DNA of 64,000 bases from Jingyaoa shaoxingensis (GTDB lineage Bacteria > Bacillota > Clostridia > Lachnospirales > Lachnospiraceae), in the NCBI RefSeq assembly GCF_014385005.1, contig NZ_JACRSZ010000007.1:127452-191451 (forward strand), read 5' to 3'. A program made the translations under genes and the position numbers. Positions within the stretch are counted from its first letter, which is position 1, and each line of letters starts with the position of its first letter. Below, piece by piece: positions 25,961 through 34,721 of the stretch. The notes under the pieces were generated by a model. That model had not been told where the DNA came from and did no database searches. It saw only the letters and a program-made list of their open reading frames with translations.

Positions 25961-27622
25961 TTATTTCTGATGTTCCAACGCCAGTGTGATGGTTGTAATA
26001 TCGCACACTTCTGTTGGTCCGTAGTACTGAATAGCACCTGGATATACGAAGCAGGTATTCTTAGCCCATTCTTCGCGGTGAGCTTCGAAGTACTTGAATG
26101 GTGCGCCGTCCAGTTCAACAAGAGCTTTTTTGATAACCGGTTTGTCTTCGCCATGTCTTCTTTCGATGTTCATCATCTTGGTGATTGGCATACCACCTGC
26201 AACCCATTCGCTTGCCGGTGCAGACAGGTTCGATACTTTGGAAAGGTATCCGTTGTAACCATACTGAATCAGCATGAATGCATTGTATCCAAGGGAGTAG
26301 CAGTAGTCTGCATCGAAGTTAGATGGGAATGCACATCTTCCTTCGTATCCAAGGAAATGATGAAGGGCACTGAACTTGCCGTTGTATGTACCTGCAGCTC
26401 TTCTTGCATCCAGTTTATCTTTTACCAGAGCGGAGAACAGCTTTTCTGATTCGATCAGAGATACCTGTACGTTTCCGTGTGGGTCTCTTTCCAGGAACAG
26501 CTGCTGCTGAATAGCCTGTGGGAGAATAGCAAATACAGCCATGGATTCCTTTGTCAGACCTTTTTCGATAAATGCATATTTGTCAGCCCATGTAGGCAGT
26601 GCATTGAATTCATCAGCCTTGCTTCCTGCAAGCAGTTCGTTGATTTCCTGAATCAGTACGGAGAATTCCGGAACGAATTCTACAACCCCTTCCGGGATGA
26701 TAGCAACACCGAAGTTCATGCCGTTAGCGGATCTTTCTGCAACAGAATCAGCAATGTAATCAGCGATCTGGGACAGAGACATCTTCTTTTCTGCAACTTC
26801 TTCAGAAATCAGGCAGATATTTGGCTGAGTCTTCAGAGCACATTCCAGAGCAACGTGGGAAGCAGAACGTCCCATTACTTTAATGAAGTGCCAGTACTTC
26901 TTAGCAGAGTTACAGTCTCTCTCGATATTACCGATCAGTTCGCTGTAAGTTTTGGTAGCGGTATCGAAACCGAAAGAGCATTCGATATCTTCATTCTTTA
27001 AGTCACCGTCGATGGTCTTCGGGCATCCGATAACCTGAACACCGGTATTGTGAGCTGCAAAATATTCAGCCAGAACAGCAGCGTTTGTATTGGAATCGTC
27101 ACCACCGATGATTACGATAGCAGTGATACCATGCTTCTTGCATACTTCAGAAGCAATTGCAAACTGTTCTTCTGTTTCCAGTTTGGTTCTTCCGGAACCG
27201 ATGATATCAAAACCACCTGTATTACGGAATTCATTAATATATTCGTCATCAAAGATCAGATATTTGTCTTCGATCAGTCCGCTTGGGCCGCCCTTGAAAC
27301 CGTACAGTACGTTTTCTGGATTGGTAGCCTTTAATGCATCATACAGACCACATACAACGTTGTGTCCGCCTGGTGCCTGTCCACCGGAAAGGATGACACC
27401 AACAACCTGCTTTTTAGAAGCAGAAGTGTTCTGGCCTTTTTCAAAAGTGATCTCTGGTTTTCCATAGGTATTTGGGAAAAGAGCCTTGATCTTATCCTGA
27501 TCAGCTACGCTCTGAGTCGCTTCTCCCTCTTTTACACAGATATCTGCAATGCCGTGTCTCAGCATTCCAGGAAGCTTTGGAGAATACTCATATCTTGCTT
27601 TCTGAAGCGGTGAAATATTCAT
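25961..27622 (-). CDS. pfp: Diphosphate--fructose-6-phosphate 1-phosphotransferase (PPi-PFK)
   Basis: The enzyme phosphorylates fructose 6-phosphate with pyrophosphate, reversibly, in glycolysis. The 553-residue protein is of the long, plant-type PFP group. It shows [10 protein letters not shown] at the phosphate-donor site and GGDDS, whose Asp in place of the Gly of ATP-dependent enzymes marks PPi use. PKTIDGDL carries the Lys diagnostic of PPi enzymes, and [14 protein letters not shown] binds substrate. I start at ATG 27622 ([15 protein letters not shown]), preceded by AAAGGAGA; the longer in-frame start at 27664 lacks a site. It is convergent with ppdK; together they imply PPi-linked glycolysis. 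Confidence 0.96.
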   Translation of the reverse strand: MNISPLQKARYEYSPKLPGMLRHGIADICVKEGEATQSVADQDKIKALFPNTYGKPEITFEKGQNTSASKKQVVGVILSGGQAPGGHNVVCGLYDALKATNPENVLYGFKGGPSGLIEDKYLIFDDEYINEFRNTGGFDIIGSGRTKLETEEQFAIASEVCKKHGITAIVIIGGDDSNTNAAVLAEYFAAHNTGVQVIGCPKTIDGDLKNEDIECSFGFDTATKTYSELIGNIERDCNSAKKYWHFIKVMGRSASHVALECALKTQPNICLISEEVAEKKMSLSQIADYIADSVAERSANGMNFGVAIIPEGVVEFVPEFSVLIQEINELLAGSKADEFNALPTWADKYAFIEKGLTKESMAVFAILPQAIQQQLFLERDPHGNVQVSLIESEKLFSALVKDKLDARRAAGTYNGKFSALHHFLGYEGRCAFPSNFDADYCYSLGYNAFMLIQYGYNGYLSKVSNLSAPASEWVAGGMPITKMMNIERRHGEDKPVIKKALVELDGAPFKYFEAHREEWAKNTCFVYPGAIQYYGPTEVCDITTITLALEHQK

Positions 27623-27664
27623 TTTTTCAATCTCCTTTTTATGTATATTTTTACATACATTCAA

Positions 27665-27693
27665 ATTCTAATACATTTCTGTAAAAAAGTAAA
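27665..27693 (-). promoter_or_regulatory. pfp promoter
   Basis: On the minus strand, TTTACT (27693-27688), 17 bases, TAGAAT (27670-27665), 42 bases upstream of the pfp start. Confidence 0.6.
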
Positions 27694-27792
27694 CTATTTA
27701 TATCAAACAAAGAATAAGAATATGCAAAATGTGTCACAAATTTTCTTCTGTCTGATAGTCTGGGATCAGAATAGACAAACGAAAAAATCGCA

Positions 27793-27839
27793 TTGACAGA
27801 AAAATAGACATATGATATATGAGAATGATTAGCATTCAC
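27793..27839 (+). promoter_or_regulatory. dinB-proximal promoter with Fur-box-like operator
   Basis: TTGACA (27793-27798), 17 bases, TATATG (27816-27821). Immediately downstream, GAGAATGATTAGCATTCAC (27821-27839) matches 14 of 19 positions of the classical Fur-box consensus GATAATGATAATCATTATC. Its position over the transcript start would allow repression. The leader to dinB is about 140 bases, with nothing else recognised in it. Confidence 0.5.
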
Positions 27840-27966
27840 TAACCAATGAATTTAAAAATGATTGTGGCAGATTGATCTAAGAAACATATTGTTCAAATGA
27901 AGGAAAAAAACTATAATAATTATGAAGGTTAATTCAATATCAATGACAGCAATTAGAGGATAGATT

Positions 27967-29211
27967 ATGCAGCGTTTGATTTTTCATGTGGATGTAAACA
28001 GTGCTTTCCTTTCCTGGGAAGCAACAAAAAGAGTAAAACAAGGACTGCCGGACCTGCGGGAGATTCCATCCTGCATCGGCGGTGACCCGAAGAAGAGAAC
28101 AGGGATTGTAGTGGCAAAGTCCATCCCTGCAAAAAAATATGGGGTTCAGACCGGGGAACCGGTGGGGCTTGCTTTGCAGAAGTGCCCGAATCTGGTGTGT
28201 GTACCGTCTGATTTTGCACTGTATGATCGTTGTTCTAAGGCTTTTAAAAGTATCTGTGCATGCTATGCACCGGTAATGGAGTCTTTTTCCATTGATGAGG
28301 TATTTCTGGATATGACCGGAACCGGGCAGATTTATCCGGATCCAATCGCAACGGCATGTGAGATCAAAGACCGGATTTACCGGGAACTGGGATTTACAGT
28401 AAATGTAGGAATATCCACGAACAAGCTTCTGGCAAAGATGGCATCCGATTTTGAAAAGCCCAATAAGGTACATACGCTATATCCAGAAGAAGTGCCACAA
28501 AAGATGTGGCCGTTGCCGGTGCGTGACTTGCTGTTTCTGGGAAAGGCATCGGAGAAAAAGTTGATACAGAATGGGATCCATACCATCGGTGATCTGGCAC
28601 AGGCAAATGAAAAAGAAATTCAGATGCTACTGGGAGAAAAGTCCGGACATCAGTTGTATCTGTCAGCCAATGGTATGGATGATTCCCCGGTAAAAGCACA
28701 GCGGGAGGAGGCAAAGGGCATCAGCGTGGAGACTACTTTTGACGAGGATATTGTATCTTATGAACAGATTTTTCCGATTCTGCTCAGTCAGTGTGATATT
28801 GTGGCGGCAAGAATGCGAAGAGAAGGCAAGAAGTGTAACTGCGTGGCAGTGTCCTTCCGCACACTGGAATTTAAGAACAAGTCTCATCAGCGTAAGCTGG
28901 ATAATCCTACTGATGTAACAGATGAGATCTACCAGAATGTAAAACGATTGTTTCAGGAATCCTGGAGTGGTCAGCCGCTGCGCCTTATAGGAGTGGCACT
29001 GACCGGACTGACAGAAGACGGTTTCGTACAGATGTCACTGTTTGAAGATCCGAAAAAGCGGGAACAGCAGAAAAAGCTGGATGAAGCCATGGATAATATT
29101 CGAAAGAAGTTTGGCAATGATAAGATCAGCCGCGCCAGTACCATGAATGTATCAGAAAGGATTGCAAGAAAGGCAAAGGCACAGATGGAGAACGGCAGAG
29201 AGAAAAAGTGA
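27967..29211 (+). CDS. dinB: DNA polymerase IV (Y-family translesion polymerase)
   Basis: DinB copies damaged templates without proofreading. The 414-residue protein has the palm motif FHVDVNSAFLSWEA (Asp 8), SIDEVFLDMTG with the catalytic Asp-Glu pair (about 104-105), the helix-hairpin-helix thumb (LAQANEKEIQMLLGEK) and a little-finger domain ending in MSLFEDPKKREQQKKLDEAMD. That last stretch contains a QMSLF beta-clamp-binding peptide. The ATG is preceded by GAGG. No LexA-type site was recognised; a Fur-like site lies in the promoter region. Confidence 0.96.
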   Translation: MQRLIFHVDVNSAFLSWEATKRVKQGLPDLREIPSCIGGDPKKRTGIVVAKSIPAKKYGVQTGEPVGLALQKCPNLVCVPSDFALYDRCSKAFKSICACYAPVMESFSIDEVFLDMTGTGQIYPDPIATACEIKDRIYRELGFTVNVGISTNKLLAKMASDFEKPNKVHTLYPEEVPQKMWPLPVRDLLFLGKASEKKLIQNGIHTIGDLAQANEKEIQMLLGEKSGHQLYLSANGMDDSPVKAQREEAKGISVETTFDEDIVSYEQIFPILLSQCDIVAARMRREGKKCNCVAVSFRTLEFKNKSHQRKLDNPTDVTDEIYQNVKRLFQESWSGQPLRLIGVALTGLTEDGFVQMSLFEDPKKREQQKKLDEAMDNIRKKFGNDKISRASTMNVSERIARKAKAQMENGREKK

Positions 29212-29333
29212 TGAAATGCCGTGAAACCGTCGGTTGCAACCATCAGTTGACAGATTTCCAGCCTGAAATGGTGGTCTGCAACCGGGAAAATGGGTAGTAT
29301 ATATGCATAAAAAAGTGCATGGAGGATATGTGT

Positions 29334-30326
29334 ATGATCTTATCAGAGAAGATTACAGAAGAACGAAAAAAGAATGGCTGGTCGCAGGAAGAACTGGCAG
29401 AGAAATTATCGGTATCCAGACAGGCGGTATCTAAATGGGAAAGTGCACAGTCGACCCCGGATCTGCAGAAGATCATCCGTCTGGCAGAATTGTTTGAAGT
29501 CAGTACAGATTATCTGCTTCGTGACGAAATCATATCGGAGCAGTATATGGTTAAACCGGAATATAAGGAAGAAAAGGCATCGATTCACAGTGTGTCTATG
29601 GAAGAAGCCAATGCGTTCCTGAATTGGAAAAGGAAGCGGGCACCGATGATGGCAGGGGCAGTGGCGCTTTGTATCCTGAGTCCTGTGTTGTTGATTTTCC
29701 TGGCGGGTCTTTCAGATTCTCATATCTGGGGACTGAGTGAAAATATGGCATGCGGAGTGGGACTTACCGTACTGATGCTGATGGTGGCGGGTGCAGTCTT
29801 TATTTTCATCTCAGGAGGTCTTCAGGGAAAAACATATGAATATCTGGAGACGGAGCAGATCGAGACGGCCTATGGAGTGTCCGGGCTGGTGAAGGAAAAG
29901 AAAAAAGAATATGAAAGTGTTTATTTAAAAGGAATTGCCATAGGAGTAGTGTTGTGTATACTGGCAGTGATTCCGCTGTTTATGGTAATGGCTATGGAAG
30001 CCCCGGATTATATCGTGACAGCCAGTGTGTCAGTTTTACTGATGCTGGTTGCAGCCGGAGTCTATTTGATCATCCATGTCAGCACAGTCAGAGGCGGCTA
30101 TGATATGCTGCTGCAGGAAGGGGACTATTCTTTGAAAGAAAAGAAATACAAAGAAAAAATCAATATCTTTTCAACCGTATATTGGTGCACGGCAACTGCC
30201 ATCTATCTTGGATGGAGTTTCTGGACACAGAGATGGGATTTTACCTGGCTGGTATGGCCAGTGGCAGGGGTAATGTTTGGTGCAGTGTCAGCAGTAGCCA
30301 AAATACTGGTAAAAGATGAAAGATAG
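29334..30326 (+). CDS. Xre-family HTH regulator with C-terminal multi-pass membrane domain
   Basis: This 330-residue protein has a Cro/C1-type helix-turn-helix at residues 8-60 (GWSQEELAEKLSVSRQAVSKWESAQSTPDL). About six hydrophobic segments follow from residue 103 onward, ending with WLVWPVAGVMFGAVSAVAKIL. Such HTH-membrane fusions are common in Firmicutes and are thought to be membrane-tethered regulators; the signal is unknown. The start at ATG 29334 is served by GGAGG at 29321-29325; ATG 29319 is upstream of that site and rejected. The methyltransferase gene follows after 14 bases. Confidence 0.87.
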   Translation: MILSEKITEERKKNGWSQEELAEKLSVSRQAVSKWESAQSTPDLQKIIRLAELFEVSTDYLLRDEIISEQYMVKPEYKEEKASIHSVSMEEANAFLNWKRKRAPMMAGAVALCILSPVLLIFLAGLSDSHIWGLSENMACGVGLTVLMLMVAGAVFIFISGGLQGKTYEYLETEQIETAYGVSGLVKEKKKEYESVYLKGIAIGVVLCILAVIPLFMVMAMEAPDYIVTASVSVLLMLVAAGVYLIIHVSTVRGGYDMLLQEGDYSLKEKKYKEKINIFSTVYWCTATAIYLGWSFWTQRWDFTWLVWPVAGVMFGAVSAVAKILVKDER

Positions 30327-30340
30327 AAGAGGAAAACGAG

Positions 30341-31045
30341 ATGTACAGTGATATTTTCAGCAGGGTATATGACGCCTTCGGATGGAATTACTACCCGGAG
30401 AGTTTTGCACAATTATTGTTGCGTTGGATAGAAGAGATGGAGATAAAGGTAAAAAGTATGCTGGATCTTGGCTGTGGCACCGGCGTGCTTTGCGGTATTA
30501 TGCAGGAGCATAGTATCAGTACCCACGGAATGGATCTTTCTACTGGCATGATTGCCATGGCGAAGGAGAAGTATCCTAATATTCCATTTGATGTAGGGAA
30601 TATGGTGACCTGGAAGCCGGAAAATACCTATGATCTGGTAACCAGTACCTGCGATGCCCTGAATCACATTTTAGACCAGGAGGATGTGAAGAAGGTGTTC
30701 CGGAATGTGTATTCTTATGTGAATGCAGGCGGATCTTTCCTGTTTGACTTGCTTCGGGAAGGAGAAGCAGAAGAGTGCGAGCCGGTAGATCTTGGAGAAC
30801 TGGATGGAAAACGGCTGCAGTTCCAGATATATCATCCGGGAGAAAATCTGGTGACACTGCAGACAGATCTGTTTGATGGTGAGACCCTGGTGAATACCGA
30901 GAAGATTCAGGAACGGCTCTATGATCCAGAGTGGATTATGACGGAACTGAAAAAAGCAGGTTTTTCAGAAGTACAGTGTACCGACCAGTTATTGAAAGAA
31001 CATGACAGTCATGCGGCTACGTGGTTCATGATTGCGAGAAAATAG
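30341..31045 (+). CDS. Class I SAM-dependent methyltransferase
   Basis: This 234-residue Rossmann-fold methyltransferase of unknown substrate has motif I LDLGCGTGVLCGIM (residues ~42-55), an acidic residue after beta-2 (HGMDLSTGMI) and motif post-I DLVTSTCDALNHI. The C-terminal beta-strand pair ends HAATWFMIARK, as in the ubiquinone/menaquinone-methylase-like group. It is probably co-transcribed with the preceding HTH-membrane gene. Confidence 0.88.
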   Translation: MYSDIFSRVYDAFGWNYYPESFAQLLLRWIEEMEIKVKSMLDLGCGTGVLCGIMQEHSISTHGMDLSTGMIAMAKEKYPNIPFDVGNMVTWKPENTYDLVTSTCDALNHILDQEDVKKVFRNVYSYVNAGGSFLFDLLREGEAEECEPVDLGELDGKRLQFQIYHPGENLVTLQTDLFDGETLVNTEKIQERLYDPEWIMTELKKAGFSEVQCTDQLLKEHDSHAATWFMIARK

Positions 31046-31049
31046 AATG

Positions 31050-31094
31050 GCGCCTGTCCGGGTGAAAAGTCTTTCATCAGGGCAGGCGCGTTTT
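31050..31094 (+). terminator. Methyltransferase operon terminator
   Basis: GCGCCTGTCC (31050-31059) pairs with GGGCAGGCGC (31080-31089, one wobble), followed by GTTTT; it lies between convergent genes. Confidence 0.8.
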
Positions 31095-31105
31095 ACATAG
31101 GTGAA

Positions 31106-32527
31106 TTAAGGTAACAGGATCTCCACCGCTTCCAGGAGAGTAGTGCGTTCACCTACATTTCCTGGAAAAATGACGTAAGGAATCTGCGGGAACTTGCTGT
31201 CATTACCGGTCTGCCATACCGGGATGCCTGGACGGATCTGTCCCAGGACTCTGGCTTTTTTTACACCCAGTGCCTTGGTACCCACATCACTGGAGGTGAT
31301 GCCGCCTTTGGCAATGACGAAGGAAGGAGTGACGGTCAGACGTCCAACCAGAGACTGTACTGCATCAGAGATATGTACAGACAGACGCAGTTCGTCTTCT
31401 TTATTTCCGGTATCTGCGGTGATGAGGGCACGGGAGGTATAGCAGCAGACCGTTTTGCCTTTCTTCAGATATTGTTCTTCCAGAGAAAGGCATCTTTTTA
31501 CCTCTTTTTCAAATTTTTCAGTATCTCTCACCAGAGCAGCGTTCAATTCCAGAAATATAATATCCGGAAGTTTTTTCAGTTCTTCCAGCTGTTGGGTAGT
31601 TTTGTCGGTGTGGGAACCGATGACAATAACGCCTCCGGCAGAGGAATCTTTCGTGACCATTTTTTCGCGGGAAAGCAGAGGCTGATCCGTGATACCACCG
31701 AGCACTTTTACAATCGAGGCAGCACTGCGCAGCAGGAATAATTTGCCCTTTCCCATGGCACGGTAAAGTGCAATACAGAAAACTTTCAGGTCTACATAGT
31801 CCACTGCATTTACAATGACCTTTTGAAAACGATCCACAGACAGAAGCTGCTTTTCGATGGCATCCAGATTCAGGCTGCGCAGATCATCCAGCGAGATGCA
31901 GACAACATCGGATGCGGCAAAGGTCCCTTTTGTTTTTTCTTCAATATAATCTGGTAAAGTGGCAGCAGTGTATCCAAAAGTAGAGTCTTTGGCAAATTCG
32001 GTCTCATTAGCAGGAACCAGCTCATTTCCGTATTTGACATAATGGACATTGCCGATGGTAAAACGTCCGCCCTCTTTAAAGAACGGGCAGAGAATTTCGC
32101 CGTGTATGGTTTTACCGGTATAATGTTCATAGCTTTCACGCAGCAGTTCCGGTTCCAGAGGATAGTGTCCACGCAGGGTAGAATCACTGCGGCTGATAAA
32201 GAGATAATCCTTATGCAGCTCTTTTGCCACAGAATCCACAGTCTCAGCGATCTGTTTGTGGACAAGTGTAGTTTCTTCCTGAGTCAGACCACGGGAGTTG
32301 GTCAGAATATAAAACAGTGGTTCTGGTTCCTGAAATCCCTGTAAAATGGAATCTCTGTCCCAGTTGGTAAAAACAGAGATATCATGTACGGTCTGGACAC
32401 CTGTGGGATCGTCATCCAGTACTACAAACTTCCGGTGATTTTTCGCAATCTCTTTATGAAGCAGAAGGTCGATGGCTGTTTCATCTACAACGGGTAATGT
32501 CTGAAAAAAATCGGTTGATAATGTCAT
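31106..32527 (-). CDS. Four-carbon acid sugar kinase (DUF1537/OtnK family)
   Basis: This 473-residue kinase is related to 3-oxo-tetronate and D-threonate/D-erythronate 4-kinases, which phosphorylate C4 sugar acids for breakdown. The N-terminal substrate domain has VLDDDPTGVQTVHD and SRSDSTLRGHYPLEPE. The C-terminal nucleotide-binding domain has VIGSHTDKTTQQLEEL, AKGGITSSDVG and FPGNVG. ATG 32527 follows AGGAGG at 9 bases; an in-frame ATG at 32623 would run back into the upstream gene. It lies 13 bases after a hydroxyacid dehydrogenase gene and divergent from a GntR regulator. The isomerase and aldolase of the known pathway are not in this window, so the exact substrate is open. Confidence 0.9.
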   Translation of the reverse strand: MTLSTDFFQTLPVVDETAIDLLLHKEIAKNHRKFVVLDDDPTGVQTVHDISVFTNWDRDSILQGFQEPEPLFYILTNSRGLTQEETTLVHKQIAETVDSVAKELHKDYLFISRSDSTLRGHYPLEPELLRESYEHYTGKTIHGEILCPFFKEGGRFTIGNVHYVKYGNELVPANETEFAKDSTFGYTAATLPDYIEEKTKGTFAASDVVCISLDDLRSLNLDAIEKQLLSVDRFQKVIVNAVDYVDLKVFCIALYRAMGKGKLFLLRSAASIVKVLGGITDQPLLSREKMVTKDSSAGGVIVIGSHTDKTTQQLEELKKLPDIIFLELNAALVRDTEKFEKEVKRCLSLEEQYLKKGKTVCCYTSRALITADTGNKEDELRLSVHISDAVQSLVGRLTVTPSFVIAKGGITSSDVGTKALGVKKARVLGQIRPGIPVWQTGNDSKFPQIPYVIFPGNVGERTTLLEAVEILLP

Positions 32528-32540
32528 GGCGGTATTCCTC

Positions 32541-33440
32541 CTATTCCTTGTATTTCTCTGGGCTGCATACAGTGACATCTGCCAGATCCTCGAAATACTG
32601 GACAATACCACTGTGATCATCACGGATGTGACCGTGTACCTTTAAGTACTGCATAATCTCATATAACTGTGCGGAGTATGGAACCGGAACATCCAATTCA
32701 TGGGCTGCATTCAGTACATTTTTCATATCTTTTTGGTTAATGACCAGTGTCCCGCCCGGAGTGAAATCACGGCTGAGGATCTTCGGTGCTTTCATATCCA
32801 GAACGGTACTTCCTGCCAGACCGCCCCGGATGGCCTGATAGACCTTTTCCGGATCCGCCCCGGCTTTAGCTGCAAGAACAAAGGCTTCTGAGATAGCAGC
32901 TATTGTGTTGTTTACGATGATCTGGTTGGCAAGCTTGGTAACGCTGCCGCTTCCCGGACCGCCGATGAGAAGGGCAGAAGATCCCAGTATGGAAAAATAA
33001 GGCTGCATTTTTTCAAACACTTCAGGTTCACCGCCGGCCATAATGGCCAGTGTTGCGTTGACTGCACCTGGTTCCCCTCCGGATACCGGTGCATCCAGAA
33101 AATCTACGCCGATGGATTTTAACTGTTCATAGCATTCTCTGGATTCGCCTGGTGTAACAGAACTCATATCGCACACAATGGAACCTTTCTGAATGGTGGA
33201 AGCAACACCATCCTGACCAAATAAAATAGATTTGGAAATAGCGCCGCTTGGCACCATCAGAATGATACGTTCGCATTGTGCACCGATTTCTGCATAAGTG
33301 CCTTCCGTGGCACCGTAGGCTGTGACTTCTGCAACTGCGTCTTTATTCAGGTCTGCAACCATCAGATCCATTCCTGCTTTTAATAAGTTCTTTGCCATTG
33401 GGCGTCCCATAATACCCAGTCCGATAAATCCTGTTTTCAT
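32541..33440 (-). CDS. NAD(P)-dependent beta-hydroxyacid dehydrogenase (GarR/LtnD-like)
   Basis: This 299-residue member of the 3-hydroxyisobutyrate/tartronate-semialdehyde reductase family has the N-terminal GLGIMGRPMAKNLLKAG dinucleotide motif, the substrate loop DAPVSGGEPGA and the catalytic Lys in GGPGSGSVTKLANQ. Paired with a C4 acid sugar kinase it most likely oxidises a C4 aldonate such as L-threonate or D-erythronate. It could instead reduce tartronate semialdehyde. It is first in the operon, with GGAAGG 9 bases before the ATG. Confidence 0.9.
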   Translation of the reverse strand: MKTGFIGLGIMGRPMAKNLLKAGMDLMVADLNKDAVAEVTAYGATEGTYAEIGAQCERIILMVPSGAISKSILFGQDGVASTIQKGSIVCDMSSVTPGESRECYEQLKSIGVDFLDAPVSGGEPGAVNATLAIMAGGEPEVFEKMQPYFSILGSSALLIGGPGSGSVTKLANQIIVNNTIAAISEAFVLAAKAGADPEKVYQAIRGGLAGSTVLDMKAPKILSRDFTPGGTLVINQKDMKNVLNAAHELDVPVPYSAQLYEIMQYLKVHGHIRDDHSGIVQYFEDLADVTVCSPEKYKE

Positions 33441-33494
33441 TTGAAAAACACCTTCCTTTTTGTGTATGTGCGGTTGATCATGTTTCTTACCTTT

Positions 33495-33523
33495 ATCATA
33501 CAGTATACCGGTATACCGGTCAA
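33495..33523 (-). promoter_or_regulatory. Operator-containing promoter of the acid-sugar operon
   Basis: On the minus strand, TTGACC (33523-33518), 17 bases, perfect TATGAT (33500-33495). The spacer contains the palindrome TATACCGGTATA (33504-33515), and ACCGGT recurs next to it, so a regulator bound there would block RNA polymerase. The adjacent divergent GntR gene is the obvious candidate. Confidence 0.75.
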
Positions 33524-33539
33524 GAGGGAAAATGAATTT

Positions 33540-33568
33540 TTGACAGAAAAAATAGGATATTGTATGAT
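33540..33568 (+). promoter_or_regulatory. gntR promoter
   Basis: TTGACA (33540-33545), 17 bases, TATGAT (33563-33568), 32 bases before the regulator start. Confidence 0.75.
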
Positions 33569-33600
33569 AGTAATCAGGATGAAGAAAAAGGAGAAGTGCG

Positions 33601-34254
33601 ATGAAACCGTTAAATGAACAGGCGTATGATCACTTACAGAAGCTGATTACCGACGGGCAGCTCTCTTATCATGAGATATATTCTGAAACAAAGCTGGCAA
33701 AGGAACTGGGAATCTCCCGGACTCCCTTCCGGGATGCCATTCACCGTCTGGCACAGGAAGGCTATATTGATATTATTCCTAGCAAGGGATTTCGGCTACA
33801 CCAGATTACAGAGCGGGATGTAATTGAGACGTTTCAGATTCGTACCGCACTGGAGACTTACTGTACCATGCAGATTGCCAGGGATGTGAAAGAAAAAAAC
33901 AATGCGAATCTGAGACCTTTTTTTAAAGAACTGGACTGGCTGATGGAGAATATGAAGGAAGTCATGGAGAATGACCAGGGAATCGATGAGTTCTGTGAAT
34001 ATGATTTCCGGTTCCACAGAAAGATTATCGACTATCTGGAAAATGAACAGTTTTCCTCTGTATTTGCATCTTTTCTGTACCGGATGAAGCGCCTGGCGAA
34101 ACTGTCCCTTCAGCATGAGGGGAGAATGGCACAGACGGTGGAAGAACATCAGGCAATTCTGGATGCCATGAAGAACGGAGATACAGAGCATATCTATGAG
34201 ATCACCATGGTTCACATGGATCGGCCAAGAGGAATTAATCTGGAAGATCTGTGA
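33601..34254 (+). CDS. GntR family (FadR subfamily) transcriptional regulator
   Basis: This 217-residue regulator has an N-terminal winged helix (KLAKELGISRTPFRDAIHRLAQEGYIDIIPSKGFRLHQI) and a C-terminal all-helical FCD effector domain. The FCD domain has Asp/His metal-site residues (EYDFRFHRKI, EEHQAILDAM, MVHMD). FCD-type GntR proteins usually sense sugar acids or organic acids. It is divergent from the kinase/dehydrogenase operon and probably represses it through the palindrome at 33504-33515 until the acid-sugar ligand binds. Confidence 0.92.
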   Translation: MKPLNEQAYDHLQKLITDGQLSYHEIYSETKLAKELGISRTPFRDAIHRLAQEGYIDIIPSKGFRLHQITERDVIETFQIRTALETYCTMQIARDVKEKNNANLRPFFKELDWLMENMKEVMENDQGIDEFCEYDFRFHRKIIDYLENEQFSSVFASFLYRMKRLAKLSLQHEGRMAQTVEEHQAILDAMKNGDTEHIYEITMVHMDRPRGINLEDL

Positions 34255-34369
34255 GTAAGCCAGTGGGGATGGAGTTAATGGCTCATTCTCATTGATTTTT
34301 TTACAAAATAGCATACTTATATTTTCGCTTTGCATACACTGTAAAAACAACATCTCTGGAGGCTTATCC

Positions 34370-34624
34370 GTGAAAGATTATATCGAGGAACGGGCAGTGG
34401 AGATCGGAACTTACATTGTAGAGACGAATGCGACAGTACGCCAGACAGCAAAAAAATTCGGAGTCAGTAAGTCAACCGTACATAAAGATATCACAGAACG
34501 ACTTCCGCAAGTCAATCATGCACTGGCATTGTGTGCGAGGAAGGTGCTGGATGTGAATAAGTCGGAGCGACATATTCGAGGGGGACTGGCTACTCGCGAG
34601 AAGTACCTGCACAGGCATATCTGA
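34370..34624 (+). CDS. spoIIID: Sporulation transcriptional regulator SpoIIID
   Basis: SpoIIID is the mother-cell regulator that acts after SigE in sporulation. The 84-residue protein begins KDYIEERAVEIGTYIVE and has a helix-turn-helix (TVRQTAKKFGVSKSTVHKDI) and the basic tail NKSERHIRGGLATREKY, all characteristic of SpoIIID. The start is GTG 34370 with GGAGG at 34358-34362. Its presence indicates a spore-forming lineage. Confidence 0.96.
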   Translation: MKDYIEERAVEIGTYIVETNATVRQTAKKFGVSKSTVHKDITERLPQVNHALALCARKVLDVNKSERHIRGGLATREKYLHRHI

Positions 34625-34721
34625 AATAAGAGGAAGATACTGAACAGATACGAAGGAATGTACAGATCTGGGAAAGTATGATAAAATGACTCCATTCGTG
34701 AAGAAACGTGGAGGAAGAAAG

